A program made the position numbers and the translations under genes. From positions 1 to 50,847 of the forward strand of contig JAMJQQ010000088.1 of assembly GCA_023554445.1 (NCBI GenBank): a DNA stretch of 50,847 nucleotides, read 5' to 3'. The DNA comes from Carthagonibacter metallireducens. Its GTDB lineage: Bacteria > Gemmatimonadota > Gemmatimonadetes > Palauibacterales > Palauibacteraceae. The notes below the pieces were generated by a model, which saw only the letters and a program-made list of their open reading frames with translations, made no database searches and was not told the origin of the DNA. Below are positions 39,593 through 47,372 of this stretch, in pieces. Each line of letters starts with the position of its first letter. Position 1 is the stretch's first letter.

Positions 39593-40657
39593 ATGCCCCG
39601 AGCCATCAACCGCCGTCTGTTTCTCGGCCGCACGGCCGGCGTGGGAGTTGGCGCTCTGTTCGCCAGAGCCGTCGGACTCGAGGCCCGCTCGAACCCGGGC
39701 GGGATCGGACGGGTGCCCATACTGGTGACGAGTCATTCGAATCAGACGGGACAGCGTGCAGCGGAGCAGGCCTGGGAGCTCCTGTCCGCCGGTGGCTCCG
39801 CACTGGACGCCGTCGAGCTCGCCGCAAACGTCATCGAGGTCGACCCGGAGGATACGTCCGTCGGATACGGAGGTCTGCCGAACGAGAACGGTGTCGTGCA
39901 GCTCGATGCCTCCGTCATGGACGGCGCGACGTACAACGCGGGCGCAGTCGCCTCTCTCGAGGGGATCAAGAATCCTTCCTCGGTGGCACGACTGGTGATG
40001 GAGCGCACCGATCACGTGCTGATGGTGGGGCCCGGCGCCCTGGCCCTCGCGAAGTCATTCGGGTTCGAAGAGGAAGACCTGATGACCGAGAGATCCCGCG
40101 CCCGGTGGCTGGAATGGCGCGAAAACCGTTCGGAAAGCGACGACTGGGGGCCGCCGGACCACCTGAAGGACCGCGCGGAAGCCCGGATCGGGGGGGAGCC
40201 GGCATTCCACTACGGGACCGTGAACGTGTTGGCCGTGGATGCCTCCGGCGACGTGGCCGGAATCACGACGACGAGCGGACTGAGCTGGAAGATCGACGGC
40301 AGGGTGGGGGATTCGCCGATTATCGGCGCCGGACTCTACGTCGACAACGACGTAGGCGCCGCGGGCGCGACCGGTCGGGGCGAGGACGTGATCAAGTCCT
40401 GCGCTTCCTATTTCATGGTCGAGCGGATGCGAGCCGGGCGAACGCCGCAGCAGGCCTGCGAGGACGCGCTCGAAATGATCCGCCGGCGCTACGAACGACT
40501 CAATCTCGATTTCATGCCGGGTGAGAAGTTCGTCGCTCTGAACCGGGACGGAGACTACGGCTGCGCCTGGAGCTATGAGAGCCGCGGGCTCCCGCAGATG
40601 ACCGCTCGCGACAGTGGAGGCCTGACGGTGTATGAGGGCGTGCAGTTCGGCGCCTGA
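39593..40657 (+). CDS. glycosylasparaginase (N4-(beta-GlcNAc)-L-asparaginase), exported
   Basis: 354-residue N-terminal-nucleophile hydrolase of the asparaginase-2 family. It begins with a Tat-like signal, NRRLFLGRTAGVGVGALFA. The precursor self-cleaves before a Thr; the expected site is Thr209 in HYGTVNVLAVD. The glycosylasparaginase features SVGYGGLPNENGVVQLDAS and the post-cleavage GDSPIIGAGLYVDN are present. Family members cleave the GlcNAc-Asn link or beta-aspartyl peptides. GGAGG six bases upstream supports the ATG. With the Tat leader it would act in the periplasm on imported glycopeptides or asparagine derivatives. Confidence 0.93.
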   Translation: MPRAINRRLFLGRTAGVGVGALFARAVGLEARSNPGGIGRVPILVTSHSNQTGQRAAEQAWELLSAGGSALDAVELAANVIEVDPEDTSVGYGGLPNENGVVQLDASVMDGATYNAGAVASLEGIKNPSSVARLVMERTDHVLMVGPGALALAKSFGFEEEDLMTERSRARWLEWRENRSESDDWGPPDHLKDRAEARIGGEPAFHYGTVNVLAVDASGDVAGITTTSGLSWKIDGRVGDSPIIGAGLYVDNDVGAAGATGRGEDVIKSCASYFMVERMRAGRTPQQACEDALEMIRRRYERLNLDFMPGEKFVALNRDGDYGCAWSYESRGLPQMTARDSGGLTVYEGVQFGA

Positions 40658-40675
40658 TCGGAAGGAGAAATAACC

Positions 40676-41314
40676 ATGCGCATCGGAGTGGTCGGCACCG
40701 GAAGCGTTGGACGGGTCCTTGGATCACGGCTGGCGGAGATCGGGCACCAGGTGGTGTTCGGTTCACGCACGCCCTCGGCGGGTCGGGTGGAGGGAATCGT
40801 CACGGCCACCGGACACGGCGTTTCGGCCGGTCTGCCGCGAGAAGCGGCTGCGGAATCCGAAGTCGTCATCCTGGCTACTCCATGGCATGGGACGGAAACC
40901 GCGGTGCGGGGTCTGGGCGAGCTCGGAAGCCGGGTGCTGGTAGACTGCACGAATCCGCTCCTGACAGATCTCTCGGGTCTCGATCACACGGGCGGCCGGT
41001 CCGGCGGAGAGCAGGTCGCGGAGTGGGCCGCTGGCGGAAGGATCGTCAAGGCGTTCAACACCACAGGTGCGGCGAACCTGGCCGATCCCGCCTACGGTGA
41101 ACAGCGTCTGGTGATGCCGTTGTGCGGGGATGACTCCGACGCGAACGCTATCGTCGCCGATCTCGCCCGGGAGCTGGGATTCGAGCCCGTGGCTTGCGGG
41201 GGGATCGGCGCTGCCTCCCTCCTCGAGAACCTGGCGATGCTTTGGATCACCCTGGCCCACGGGCAGGGGCTGGGGCCGCAGGTCGGATTCGCGCTGCTCA
41301 GGCGGGAGCGCTGA
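40676..41314 (+). CDS. NADPH-dependent F420 reductase-family oxidoreductase
   Basis: 212-residue Rossmann protein. The NADP-binding start is RIGVVGTGSVGRVLGSRLAEIGHQVVFGSR with GxGxxG and the SR pair that selects NADPH. It continues with VVILATPWHGTE, VLVDCTNPL, and the family's KAFNTTGAANLADP. This is the F420_oxidored family, which includes NADPH:F420 reductases and related enzymes of unknown substrate. No F420 biosynthesis gene is seen, so use of F420 is unproven. GGAAGGAG seven bases before the ATG is strong. It lies 18 bases after the glycosylasparaginase gene, suggesting an operon. Confidence 0.88.
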   Translation: MRIGVVGTGSVGRVLGSRLAEIGHQVVFGSRTPSAGRVEGIVTATGHGVSAGLPREAAAESEVVILATPWHGTETAVRGLGELGSRVLVDCTNPLLTDLSGLDHTGGRSGGEQVAEWAAGGRIVKAFNTTGAANLADPAYGEQRLVMPLCGDDSDANAIVADLARELGFEPVACGGIGAASLLENLAMLWITLAHGQGLGPQVGFALLRRER

Positions 41315-41347
41315 AGCCGGCTCTATTTCGTACCGGCCTCAGTCGGA

Positions 41348-43021
41348 TTATCGGCTTCTCAGGATCCACTGGTCCGGATCGACGACCACTTCGGCACCTG
41401 CCGGGACCTGCACCACGGCCCGCCCGTTCGCCATCTCCACCCTCCGGGTATTGCCGTCGATCCGCACGTCCACCGGCATCGGGAAGGGCAGGTCGTCCGG
41501 AGCGCTCCACTGCAGTCGCAACTCTCCCTCCGCCCGGGTGAGCTCGAGTGACGGAAGCTCGGCCTCGTGAACGTAGACATCGAAGAACCAGCCGAGTTCC
41601 TCGCCCGAAACCTCCTCCGTGATCGACACGAACTCATCCGTGTCCGCGAACCTGACCTGTGAACCGTCGCTGGCTCGCCAGGCCTCGGGCGTGGGATAGG
41701 CCATCCGGCGAAGCGCCAGCATCAGGGCATCCTCGCCGATCAGGTACCGGAGGCTGTGCAGCACCCAGGCGCCTTTGAAGTAGATGTCGTGGCCGTCGTA
41801 GATCTCCTGCGCCGATGTGGTCTCACGCGGCGCGACCGGCTTTCGGTTTCCTATCCTGTGGGAGAAGCTGTTCATGTAGTCGTGATAGCGGTCGATGCCC
41901 TGCCGGTCCTCGACGTAAAGGGCCTGCATGTAGGTTCCGAATCCCTCGTGGATCCACATGTCCTTCCAGTCGGCGTTCGTGACCATGTTGCCCCACCATT
42001 CGTGCGACAGTTCGTGGTGGTGCAGAGCGTCGAATCCCCAGTCGACACCCCCGGTCATCGCTCCGTTCGAGAAGTTCGCACCGTAGGCGATGATCGACTG
42101 GTGCTCCATGCCGAGGTGGGGTGTCTGGGCGACCCCGTACTTGTCGGCCCGGAAGGGGTAGGGACCGATCTCGATCTCGAACCATCGCACCTGGTCCACG
42201 ATCTCGTCGAACAGGACCCGGCCCTTCTCCTCGTCCTCCGGGAGGACCCAGAACGAGATTGGAAACGTCTCCCCCGTCAGGCTCGTGAGCGTGGTGTCCA
42301 GCTGCACGTAGGGTGCGATGTTGAGGGCGACGTTGTAGGTGGAAATCGGGGTCGACACGAACCAGTCGTAGGCAGTATAGCCGGGCTCCGGTTGCGAGGT
42401 GCCGCGCAGCCGGCCGTTGGTGGCGACGAACAGAGGCTCGGGTACGGTGATGCGAATCGACATCGAATCAGGCTTGTCCGAAACGTGGTCCTTGACGGGC
42501 CACCAGACGTCTGCCCCGATCATCTGGTTCGAGGTGGCGATCCACGGGCTGCCGTCTCCCGTCCGGGCCCACGTGAATCCTCCGTCCCACGGAGGCCGGG
42601 GGGCTACTCGCGGCATCCCGCCGTATTCGACCCGCACGGCGAAGATCTGACCCGGTCGAAGGTCACCCGGGAGGGGGACGGTGATCCGCCCCCCGTCTCG
42701 AGTCCATGCCGCTGCCTCGAGTTCGGCCCCGGCCCCGACGGTTATGGCGTGCACCTCGAGGAGCGGGTCCAGGTCCAGCCCGATCGCGTCCGCGGAAGAC
42801 TCGAGGCGTGCCGTAAGGACGAGTGCCCCGGCAATCGTGCTGTCGGACGGCTCGACCCGCACGTCGAGGGCGTAGTAGAGCGCGTCGTAGGCTGCCTGGT
42901 CGGGACCCAGGACGCCTCCGGAATCGTAGGGATCCCGGGTCTGGGCTCCTGTCGGCGGTGCGCATAGTGCGAGAAGGGCGAAGACGGCTCCCGCGGCGAA
43001 GGCGATTCTGTGCGCTCCCAT
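41348..43021 (-). CDS. M1-family zinc aminopeptidase, secreted
   Basis: 557 residues from ATG 43021, where a signal peptide begins (AFAAGAVFALLALCAPPTGAQ); the longer open frame upstream is intergenic. M1 landmarks are an N-terminal beta-sandwich, the exopeptidase loop GMEHQS (a variant of GAMEN), and the zinc/catalytic motif HHELSHEWWGN with the third ligand Glu 18 residues on in IHEGFGTYMQ. A shorter C-terminal region than in PepN agrees with the cold-active/LTA4H-like bacterial M1 group. Likely a periplasmic aminopeptidase. It is convergent with the F420-reductase-like gene. Confidence 0.94.
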   Translation of the reverse strand: MGAHRIAFAAGAVFALLALCAPPTGAQTRDPYDSGGVLGPDQAAYDALYYALDVRVEPSDSTIAGALVLTARLESSADAIGLDLDPLLEVHAITVGAGAELEAAAWTRDGGRITVPLPGDLRPGQIFAVRVEYGGMPRVAPRPPWDGGFTWARTGDGSPWIATSNQMIGADVWWPVKDHVSDKPDSMSIRITVPEPLFVATNGRLRGTSQPEPGYTAYDWFVSTPISTYNVALNIAPYVQLDTTLTSLTGETFPISFWVLPEDEEKGRVLFDEIVDQVRWFEIEIGPYPFRADKYGVAQTPHLGMEHQSIIAYGANFSNGAMTGGVDWGFDALHHHELSHEWWGNMVTNADWKDMWIHEGFGTYMQALYVEDRQGIDRYHDYMNSFSHRIGNRKPVAPRETTSAQEIYDGHDIYFKGAWVLHSLRYLIGEDALMLALRRMAYPTPEAWRASDGSQVRFADTDEFVSITEEVSGEELGWFFDVYVHEAELPSLELTRAEGELRLQWSAPDDLPFPMPVDVRIDGNTRRVEMANGRAVVQVPAGAEVVVDPDQWILRSR

Positions 43022-43351
43022 CGGTGCTCCGGTGCTGCTGGGTGGCCGTTGCGACGGGTCGTTGCCCGCTCCTCGAGGGAATCTCGGGTCGAAGACTCGA
43101 CCGGCACAAGGTACTCGCCCGATCGCCGCGGTCGGCGCGCCCGACGACTGTCCGTATCCGAACACTGGATCCCGTTGCCGCACAGACCTCGTTCATCGGC
43201 GTGCGTTCGACTATCGGTGTAACGACAATGATGAAAATGTTTTAGCGAATATGACAGCAGGTGGCACGGCCGTTGCTCTGTTCAGAGACGAACGGCAGGG
43301 CCGGCCGGGGGGCCGGCGGCGCAGGTGGGGACGAATCGGAAGGAAGGGTGG
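43022..43351. promoter_or_regulatory. 330-base divergent intergenic region
   Basis: No convincing gene is present between the M1 peptidase and the secreted helical protein. The notable part is an AT-rich patch at about 43213-43252, unusual for this genome, followed by a GC-rich segment (43289-43325) with CCGGCCGG/GGCCGGC self-complementarity. It probably holds the promoters of both genes. I could not pick a single -35/-10 pair with confidence. Confidence 0.4.
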
Positions 43352-43358
43352 ATGATGA
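43343..43358 (+). repeat. 16-base direct repeat, copy 1 (translation start region)
   Basis: GAAGGGTGGATGATGA here includes the ribosome binding site and start codons of the secreted helical protein. An identical 16-base copy is at 44025-44040. Confidence 0.6.
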
Positions 43359-43942
43359 GGAAGCGGACGATTCTGGGTGGAGCTGTCATGATCGCCGGAC
43401 TGGCGGGGGCGAGTGTCGCACAGGCGCAGGACCGGCCGATGTACGAGCTGCCGGCGATCGAGGTGAACGTGCTGCAGACGGGCCTGCATCAGCAGGCGAT
43501 CGACCTGTACGAGCTCCCGGAACGCTGGGGCGAGGCAGCCGATCTGCACCGGCAGGCAGCCGAGAACCTGCAGAAGAACGATGCCGGACAGTTCTTCGGC
43601 TACAGCCGGGCGGCCCTGCTGTACTTCCATGCCGGCGAACTGGCAGCCGCCAGGCGGTCGATGGAAGATGCGGCGGAAGTGGCCGAAGCCACGGGTGACG
43701 TGCTGACGGCGGCGAACGCCTTCGTGGATGCCGCGTTCATCGCCGTGGCGGAGGACTACGATGGCAAGCAGCGCGAGTTCGTCGGCGAGGCCCGCGAACT
43801 TATCGAGTCGCCGGTGCTCAGCGTCGAAGACCGCGCGGCGGTCCTGGCGCGAATCGAGGGGGCGCCAGCCGGTGCCGCGTCGGTGAGAGTCGCTCTGAAC
43901 GTGCGGTTCGGATCGCTGGAGACGCTTGCACTCGCGGATTGA
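43352..43942 (+). CDS. secreted helical-repeat (TPR-like) protein
   Basis: 196 residues with signal peptide TILGGAVMIAGLAGASVAQAQD. Mature part is all-helical, with TPR-like pairs (LPERWGEAADLHRQAAENL, AALLYFHAGELAAARRSMEDAAEVA, DVLTAANAFVDAAFIAV). Two adjacent ATGs (43352, 43355) follow GGAAGGGTGG. No family recognised; a periplasmic adaptor is plausible. A terminator follows about 130 bases downstream at 44070-44100. Confidence 0.8.
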   Translation: MMRKRTILGGAVMIAGLAGASVAQAQDRPMYELPAIEVNVLQTGLHQQAIDLYELPERWGEAADLHRQAAENLQKNDAGQFFGYSRAALLYFHAGELAAARRSMEDAAEVAEATGDVLTAANAFVDAAFIAVAEDYDGKQREFVGEARELIESPVLSVEDRAAVLARIEGAPAGAASVRVALNVRFGSLETLALAD

Positions 43943-44024
43943 ACGACGCACGAGGATCGATGGAACGCGGGGCCGCTGGGGAGCTGGCACGCGAGACGGC
44001 TGAGGGTGGTGAGCGGACGATGAC

Positions 44025-44040
44025 GAAGGGTGGATGATGA
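44025..44040 (+). repeat. 16-base direct repeat, copy 2
   Basis: Exact copy of the 16 bases at 43343-43358, placed before the terminator at 44070. From its ATGs a frame runs straight into the terminator hairpin, so no protein of normal size is made. It may be the remnant of a duplicated gene start. Confidence 0.6.
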
Positions 44041-44069
44041 CGGGAGTCTCGCCCTCTCAGGAAGAAGAG

Positions 44070-44100
44070 CCCCGGTACGAGAGTGCCGGGGTTTTTCTTT
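44070..44100 (+). terminator. intrinsic terminator
   Basis: CCCCGGTAC (44070-44078) pairs with GTGCCGGGG (44083-44091), one G-U pair, loop GAGA, followed by TTTTTCTTTTC. It ends the transcript of the secreted helical protein. It overlaps the 3' side of the convergent antiporter gene region by position only. Confidence 0.88.
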
Positions 44101-44107
44101 TCTTTCC

Positions 44108-45085
44108 TCAGCCCGCCGCCGCGACCGTACGCACAGCCAGCATCGCCAGGTAGGCGGCGTACGCTGCGAGAAACGCGACACCGGCCATACGCCCGATCGG
44201 GCGCCTCAGCCACACGAACACGCTGATCAGGAGCGCCGTTCCCAGCATGACCGGGAAGTGTATCATGAAGAACTCGCGGGGGATCTCGATCGGAAACGGG
44301 CTCAGTACCGCGCCGACGCCCATGATCGCCAGCAGATTGAACGTATTCGAGCCCACGATCGTGCCGACGGCGACCTCGGTCCGTTTCTGCACGGCGGCCA
44401 CGACGGTGGTCGCGAGCTCGGGCAACGAAGTGCCGATTGCGAGAATCGTCAGACCGATGATCGTCTCGCTGACACCCAGGTTCTCGGCCATCCGAACAGA
44501 AGCGTTGACCACGAGGTCCGCGCCGATCGGAAGCGCCACGGCGCCCGCGACGATGAAGAGCGCGATCATCCAGGGGTTCGTCGGAAGTCCGAGCACCCAC
44601 TCCATCGGCGTCTTCAGCTCCGAGTCACGGTAAGCCTGGGCTGCCTCGCTCGCGGTGAGAGTGGTGATCGCCGCGAGCACCGCCAGGAGGATCAGCCCAT
44701 CGAATCGCCCCAGCAATCCGCCGATCGACAGTATGATGAGCAATCCCGTCGCCGCGAGCATGAACAGGGTGTCGCGCCGGATCGAGCGTTCGCCGTAGTA
44801 GAGAGGGTATACGGCCGCGGCGGCTCCGGCCACGAGCAGGACGTTGGCGATGTTGCTCCCGACCACGTTGCCGAAAACGAGACCCGGATACCCGGTGAGA
44901 GCCGCCCGCACGACGACCACCAGCTCCGGAAGCGAAGTTCCGAATGCCACGACCGTCAGGGCGATCACCGTAGGCGAGACGCGGAAACGCCTCGCGAGCG
45001 CCACGGAGCCCCGGACGAGGATATCTCCACCGAGCAGGAGGTAGACCAGTCCACCGACGAGCTTGATGAGGAGCGTCGGGTCCAT
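44108..45085 (-). CDS. Ca2+/Na+ antiporter, CaCA family (YrbG-like)
   Basis: 325-residue inner-membrane exchanger with ten helices. The two alpha-repeats that form the ion path are both clear: TVVAFGTSLPELVVVVRAAL...GNVVGSNIANVLLV, and LTILAIGTSLPELATTVVAA...GTIVGSNTFNLLAIMGV. The Glu of each GTSLPE coordinates Ca2+ in the family. ATG 45085 shares a base with the stop of the sensor gene upstream (TGATG), so the two are translationally coupled. Confidence 0.95.
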   Translation of the reverse strand: MDPTLLIKLVGGLVYLLLGGDILVRGSVALARRFRVSPTVIALTVVAFGTSLPELVVVVRAALTGYPGLVFGNVVGSNIANVLLVAGAAAAVYPLYYGERSIRRDTLFMLAATGLLIILSIGGLLGRFDGLILLAVLAAITTLTASEAAQAYRDSELKTPMEWVLGLPTNPWMIALFIVAGAVALPIGADLVVNASVRMAENLGVSETIIGLTILAIGTSLPELATTVVAAVQKRTEVAVGTIVGSNTFNLLAIMGVGAVLSPFPIEIPREFFMIHFPVMLGTALLISVFVWLRRPIGRMAGVAFLAAYAAYLAMLAVRTVAAAG

Positions 45086-46545
45086 CAGGCGTCTGACTGC
45101 GGCCGGGCAGAGGTCTCACGTGCGACGGCATACATGAGGCCGGACTCCTCCTCGGGATAAGCATTCCACTTCAGGTAAATCCAGGAGCCGTCGGAACGCC
45201 GGAAGCGGTTCACGAACGAGATCGCCGGCTGCCCTTCGGCCAGTCGTTCGATCTGCTCCGTCGTCGCAACCACGTCGTCCGGGTGCACGAGGTCGAGGAA
45301 GGGCCGGCTGAGCAGCTCTTCCTCCGACCAGCCGAGAACAGTCGTGAATGCCGGATTGGTTCGCTTGAAATACCCGTCCGTGCCCGCGATGCAAAGCAGG
45401 TCGAGCGAAACGTCGAAAAATTTCTGGAATTCGTGAAGCTCCAGCATACGGTGCTGAAGCTCATCCGCGGTCTGGTTGAAAGTGCGTGCCAGCACGCCGA
45501 TCTCGTCCTCGCGTCTGACGGGAGCCCGGGCAGAGAGATCTCCCTCGCGAATCCGGTTGGCCGTTTCGGCGAGGTCATGAATCGGTCCCGCGAAACGAAG
45601 GCCCAGGACCAGCGCGACGAGAAGACCGATTCCGGAGAGAGCCAGAGCGAGAGCGATCATCTCGTCCCAGAATTCGTCGATTCCCGCCCGCCTCTCATCC
45701 GCATCGTATTTCACGACCAGGCCCCAGCCCGTGTACGGCAGGAATCGGGTCGCAGCCCAGACGGAACGTCCGCGATAGTCCTCCAGGCCCTCACGTTCGA
45801 CGCCGTTCACGCCACTCAGTGCCATGAGGGCGGGGTCCTGCTCGCCGGTGAGCAGGATCGGCCCCTCCGGATTGAATCCATCCAGCGGATGACGGACCGG
45901 GTGCAACGTCCTCGCGCCGGAAGGATCCGGCGCGACGACCATCAGTTCGCCGGATCTGCCCAGGCCCGTCGTGTCGGTCGTGAGTTCCACGAGCCGGTCG
46001 CCGTTGAGCACGACGAAAAGAAACCCGACCCGCCTTCCCTCCTGCAGAAGCGGCATGCTGTAGGTGATTTCCGGATACGCTTCGCCCGACGGCATCGCTT
46101 CGAGAAAGAGCGGGGACTGCGATCCAGAGGCGGTGGATCGCGGGGTCAGCAACTCTGGCGGTGCATTCCTGGCGGTTCCCGCGCTCGTCAGCTGGTTTCC
46201 ACGCCGATCGTACACGGCGATCGCTGCCACGCTGCGAACCGACACGACGGCGTCGTCGAGAATCCTCTGCACGACAGCGAGTGCCGCGGAATCGCCGGTA
46301 GCTCCGTATTCGTCGAGACTCGCGCGGAGCTGCGTGCGGCTTCCGATCAGTTGTACGCGCTCCTGCCAGCCCTCGACGATGCCCTCCAGGGCATCCGAGC
46401 CGGACCCTGCCAGGCTCTCGAGCTGGTCGATGGTGCCGGCACCGATCAGTCGCTCAGCGATACCGTGAGCGAGATAGCCGAAGGTCAGCAAGCTGCCGAT
46501 CGTGACGGCGAAGAACGCAAAGACGAGCCTGGTTCGAATATCCAC
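45085..46545 (-). CDS. HAMP-PAS membrane sensor without output domain
   Basis: 486 residues from GTG 46545. Residues ~1-28 form a membrane helix (VFAFFAVTIGSLLTFGYL), ~35-290 a periplasmic Cache-like sensing domain, and ~310-335 a second helix (LALALSGIGLLVALVLGL). A HAMP linker (IHDLAETANRIREGDLSARAP) and a PAS domain follow (FFDVSLDLLCIAGTDGYFKRTNPAF...LVHPDD). The protein then stops, with no kinase, GGDEF or methyl-accepting domain, and the next gene starts at once. Its partner may be the coupled Ca2+ antiporter or a kinase elsewhere. Confidence 0.85.
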   Translation of the reverse strand: MDIRTRLVFAFFAVTIGSLLTFGYLAHGIAERLIGAGTIDQLESLAGSGSDALEGIVEGWQERVQLIGSRTQLRASLDEYGATGDSAALAVVQRILDDAVVSVRSVAAIAVYDRRGNQLTSAGTARNAPPELLTPRSTASGSQSPLFLEAMPSGEAYPEITYSMPLLQEGRRVGFLFVVLNGDRLVELTTDTTGLGRSGELMVVAPDPSGARTLHPVRHPLDGFNPEGPILLTGEQDPALMALSGVNGVEREGLEDYRGRSVWAATRFLPYTGWGLVVKYDADERRAGIDEFWDEMIALALALSGIGLLVALVLGLRFAGPIHDLAETANRIREGDLSARAPVRREDEIGVLARTFNQTADELQHRMLELHEFQKFFDVSLDLLCIAGTDGYFKRTNPAFTTVLGWSEEELLSRPFLDLVHPDDVVATTEQIERLAEGQPAISFVNRFRRSDGSWIYLKWNAYPEEESGLMYAVARETSARPQSDA

Positions 46546-46704
46546 AGACCGACGATAGGTCAGATTCGCCGTTCTGCCAACCGGGTGGGTTTCCTTCGCG
46601 CCTGAATCCGAGGTCCGATCGTTTCTCCCGGAGCCCGAACCGTGCATCTTGCATTGGAGGGCGAGCGGTCGCGATGTCCGACTCTGCAGGGGAAGGAAAG
46701 ATCG

Positions 46705-47370
46705 GTGATTGGTGATAGCAGGGTGAGAACTGCAGGGGCCGTGACGTGGCTCGTCGTCTGCGTGCTCTGCCTGTCCCCTTTGCAGGCCCGAGCACAGGAG
46801 TCGATTCGCGTCGTCGAGGCTGTAAGCCCGGCGACGGGAGAGAGGCAGCGCTACGTGATCCGCGACCTCGAAGCCCGTGAAATTCGTGCTCTGCAGTCGG
46901 CGTTGCGGGAGGCAGGGTACGTCGGAATCGGCTGGACGGGTCGCCTGGATGACGGAACCGTACGGGGGCTGACGAGGTTCCAGGGCGAGCGCGGCCTCGT
47001 GGAGTGCGGCTGCGTTTCCTACGAAACGGTGGTTGCTCTCGGCATTCGCCCCGAGGTAGTAGCGACGGTTGCCACCGAGCCAGGCGGAACGACCGCCGCC
47101 TCGACGACCGGAGATGCATCCACAGATGCCTCTGGCCTTCACTCCGGTATCCTCTACCCGGTGGGGATTCCGATCTACGTGCCCTGGCCGCCACCTTGCG
47201 ACGCCGATCCGTGCGAAGGTGAAGCGCCGGCAGCCGGCGGCGACCCTCCCGCAACTCCGGACGCCCGGGCGCCCGCACGGGGAGGCACGGGCAGCGTGGC
47301 TTCTCCACCGGGCGTGCGACCCCCGCCTCCCGGCAGCGCGCGGGCGCCATCCTCGGGCTCGCCCCGCTGA
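46705..47370 (+). CDS. secreted peptidoglycan-binding-domain protein
   Basis: 221 residues from GTG 46705, chosen because GGGGAAGGAAAG stands a few bases before it; an in-frame GTG at 46642 is possible. Signal peptide core AVTWLVVCVLCLSPLQARAQ. A PG_binding_1-like three-helix unit follows (IRALQSALREAGYVGIGWTG...GTVRGLTRFQGERGL), with Cys-x-Cys just after it. The C-terminal ~70 residues are Pro/Gly/Ala-rich and contain a WPPPCDADPCEG stretch with two further Cys residues. It would sit in the periplasm bound to murein. Its stop is two bases before the patatin start. Confidence 0.78.
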   Translation: MIGDSRVRTAGAVTWLVVCVLCLSPLQARAQESIRVVEAVSPATGERQRYVIRDLEAREIRALQSALREAGYVGIGWTGRLDDGTVRGLTRFQGERGLVECGCVSYETVVALGIRPEVVATVATEPGGTTAASTTGDASTDASGLHSGILYPVGIPIYVPWPPPCDADPCEGEAPAAGGDPPATPDARAPARGGTGSVASPPGVRPPPPGSARAPSSGSPR

Positions 47371-47372
47371 GC

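Noticed and set aside
41756..42967. Long plus-strand open frame opposite the M1 peptidase
   Set aside because: Same effect: Val/Arg-rich translation without domains, opposite a gene with an intact HExxH...E site.
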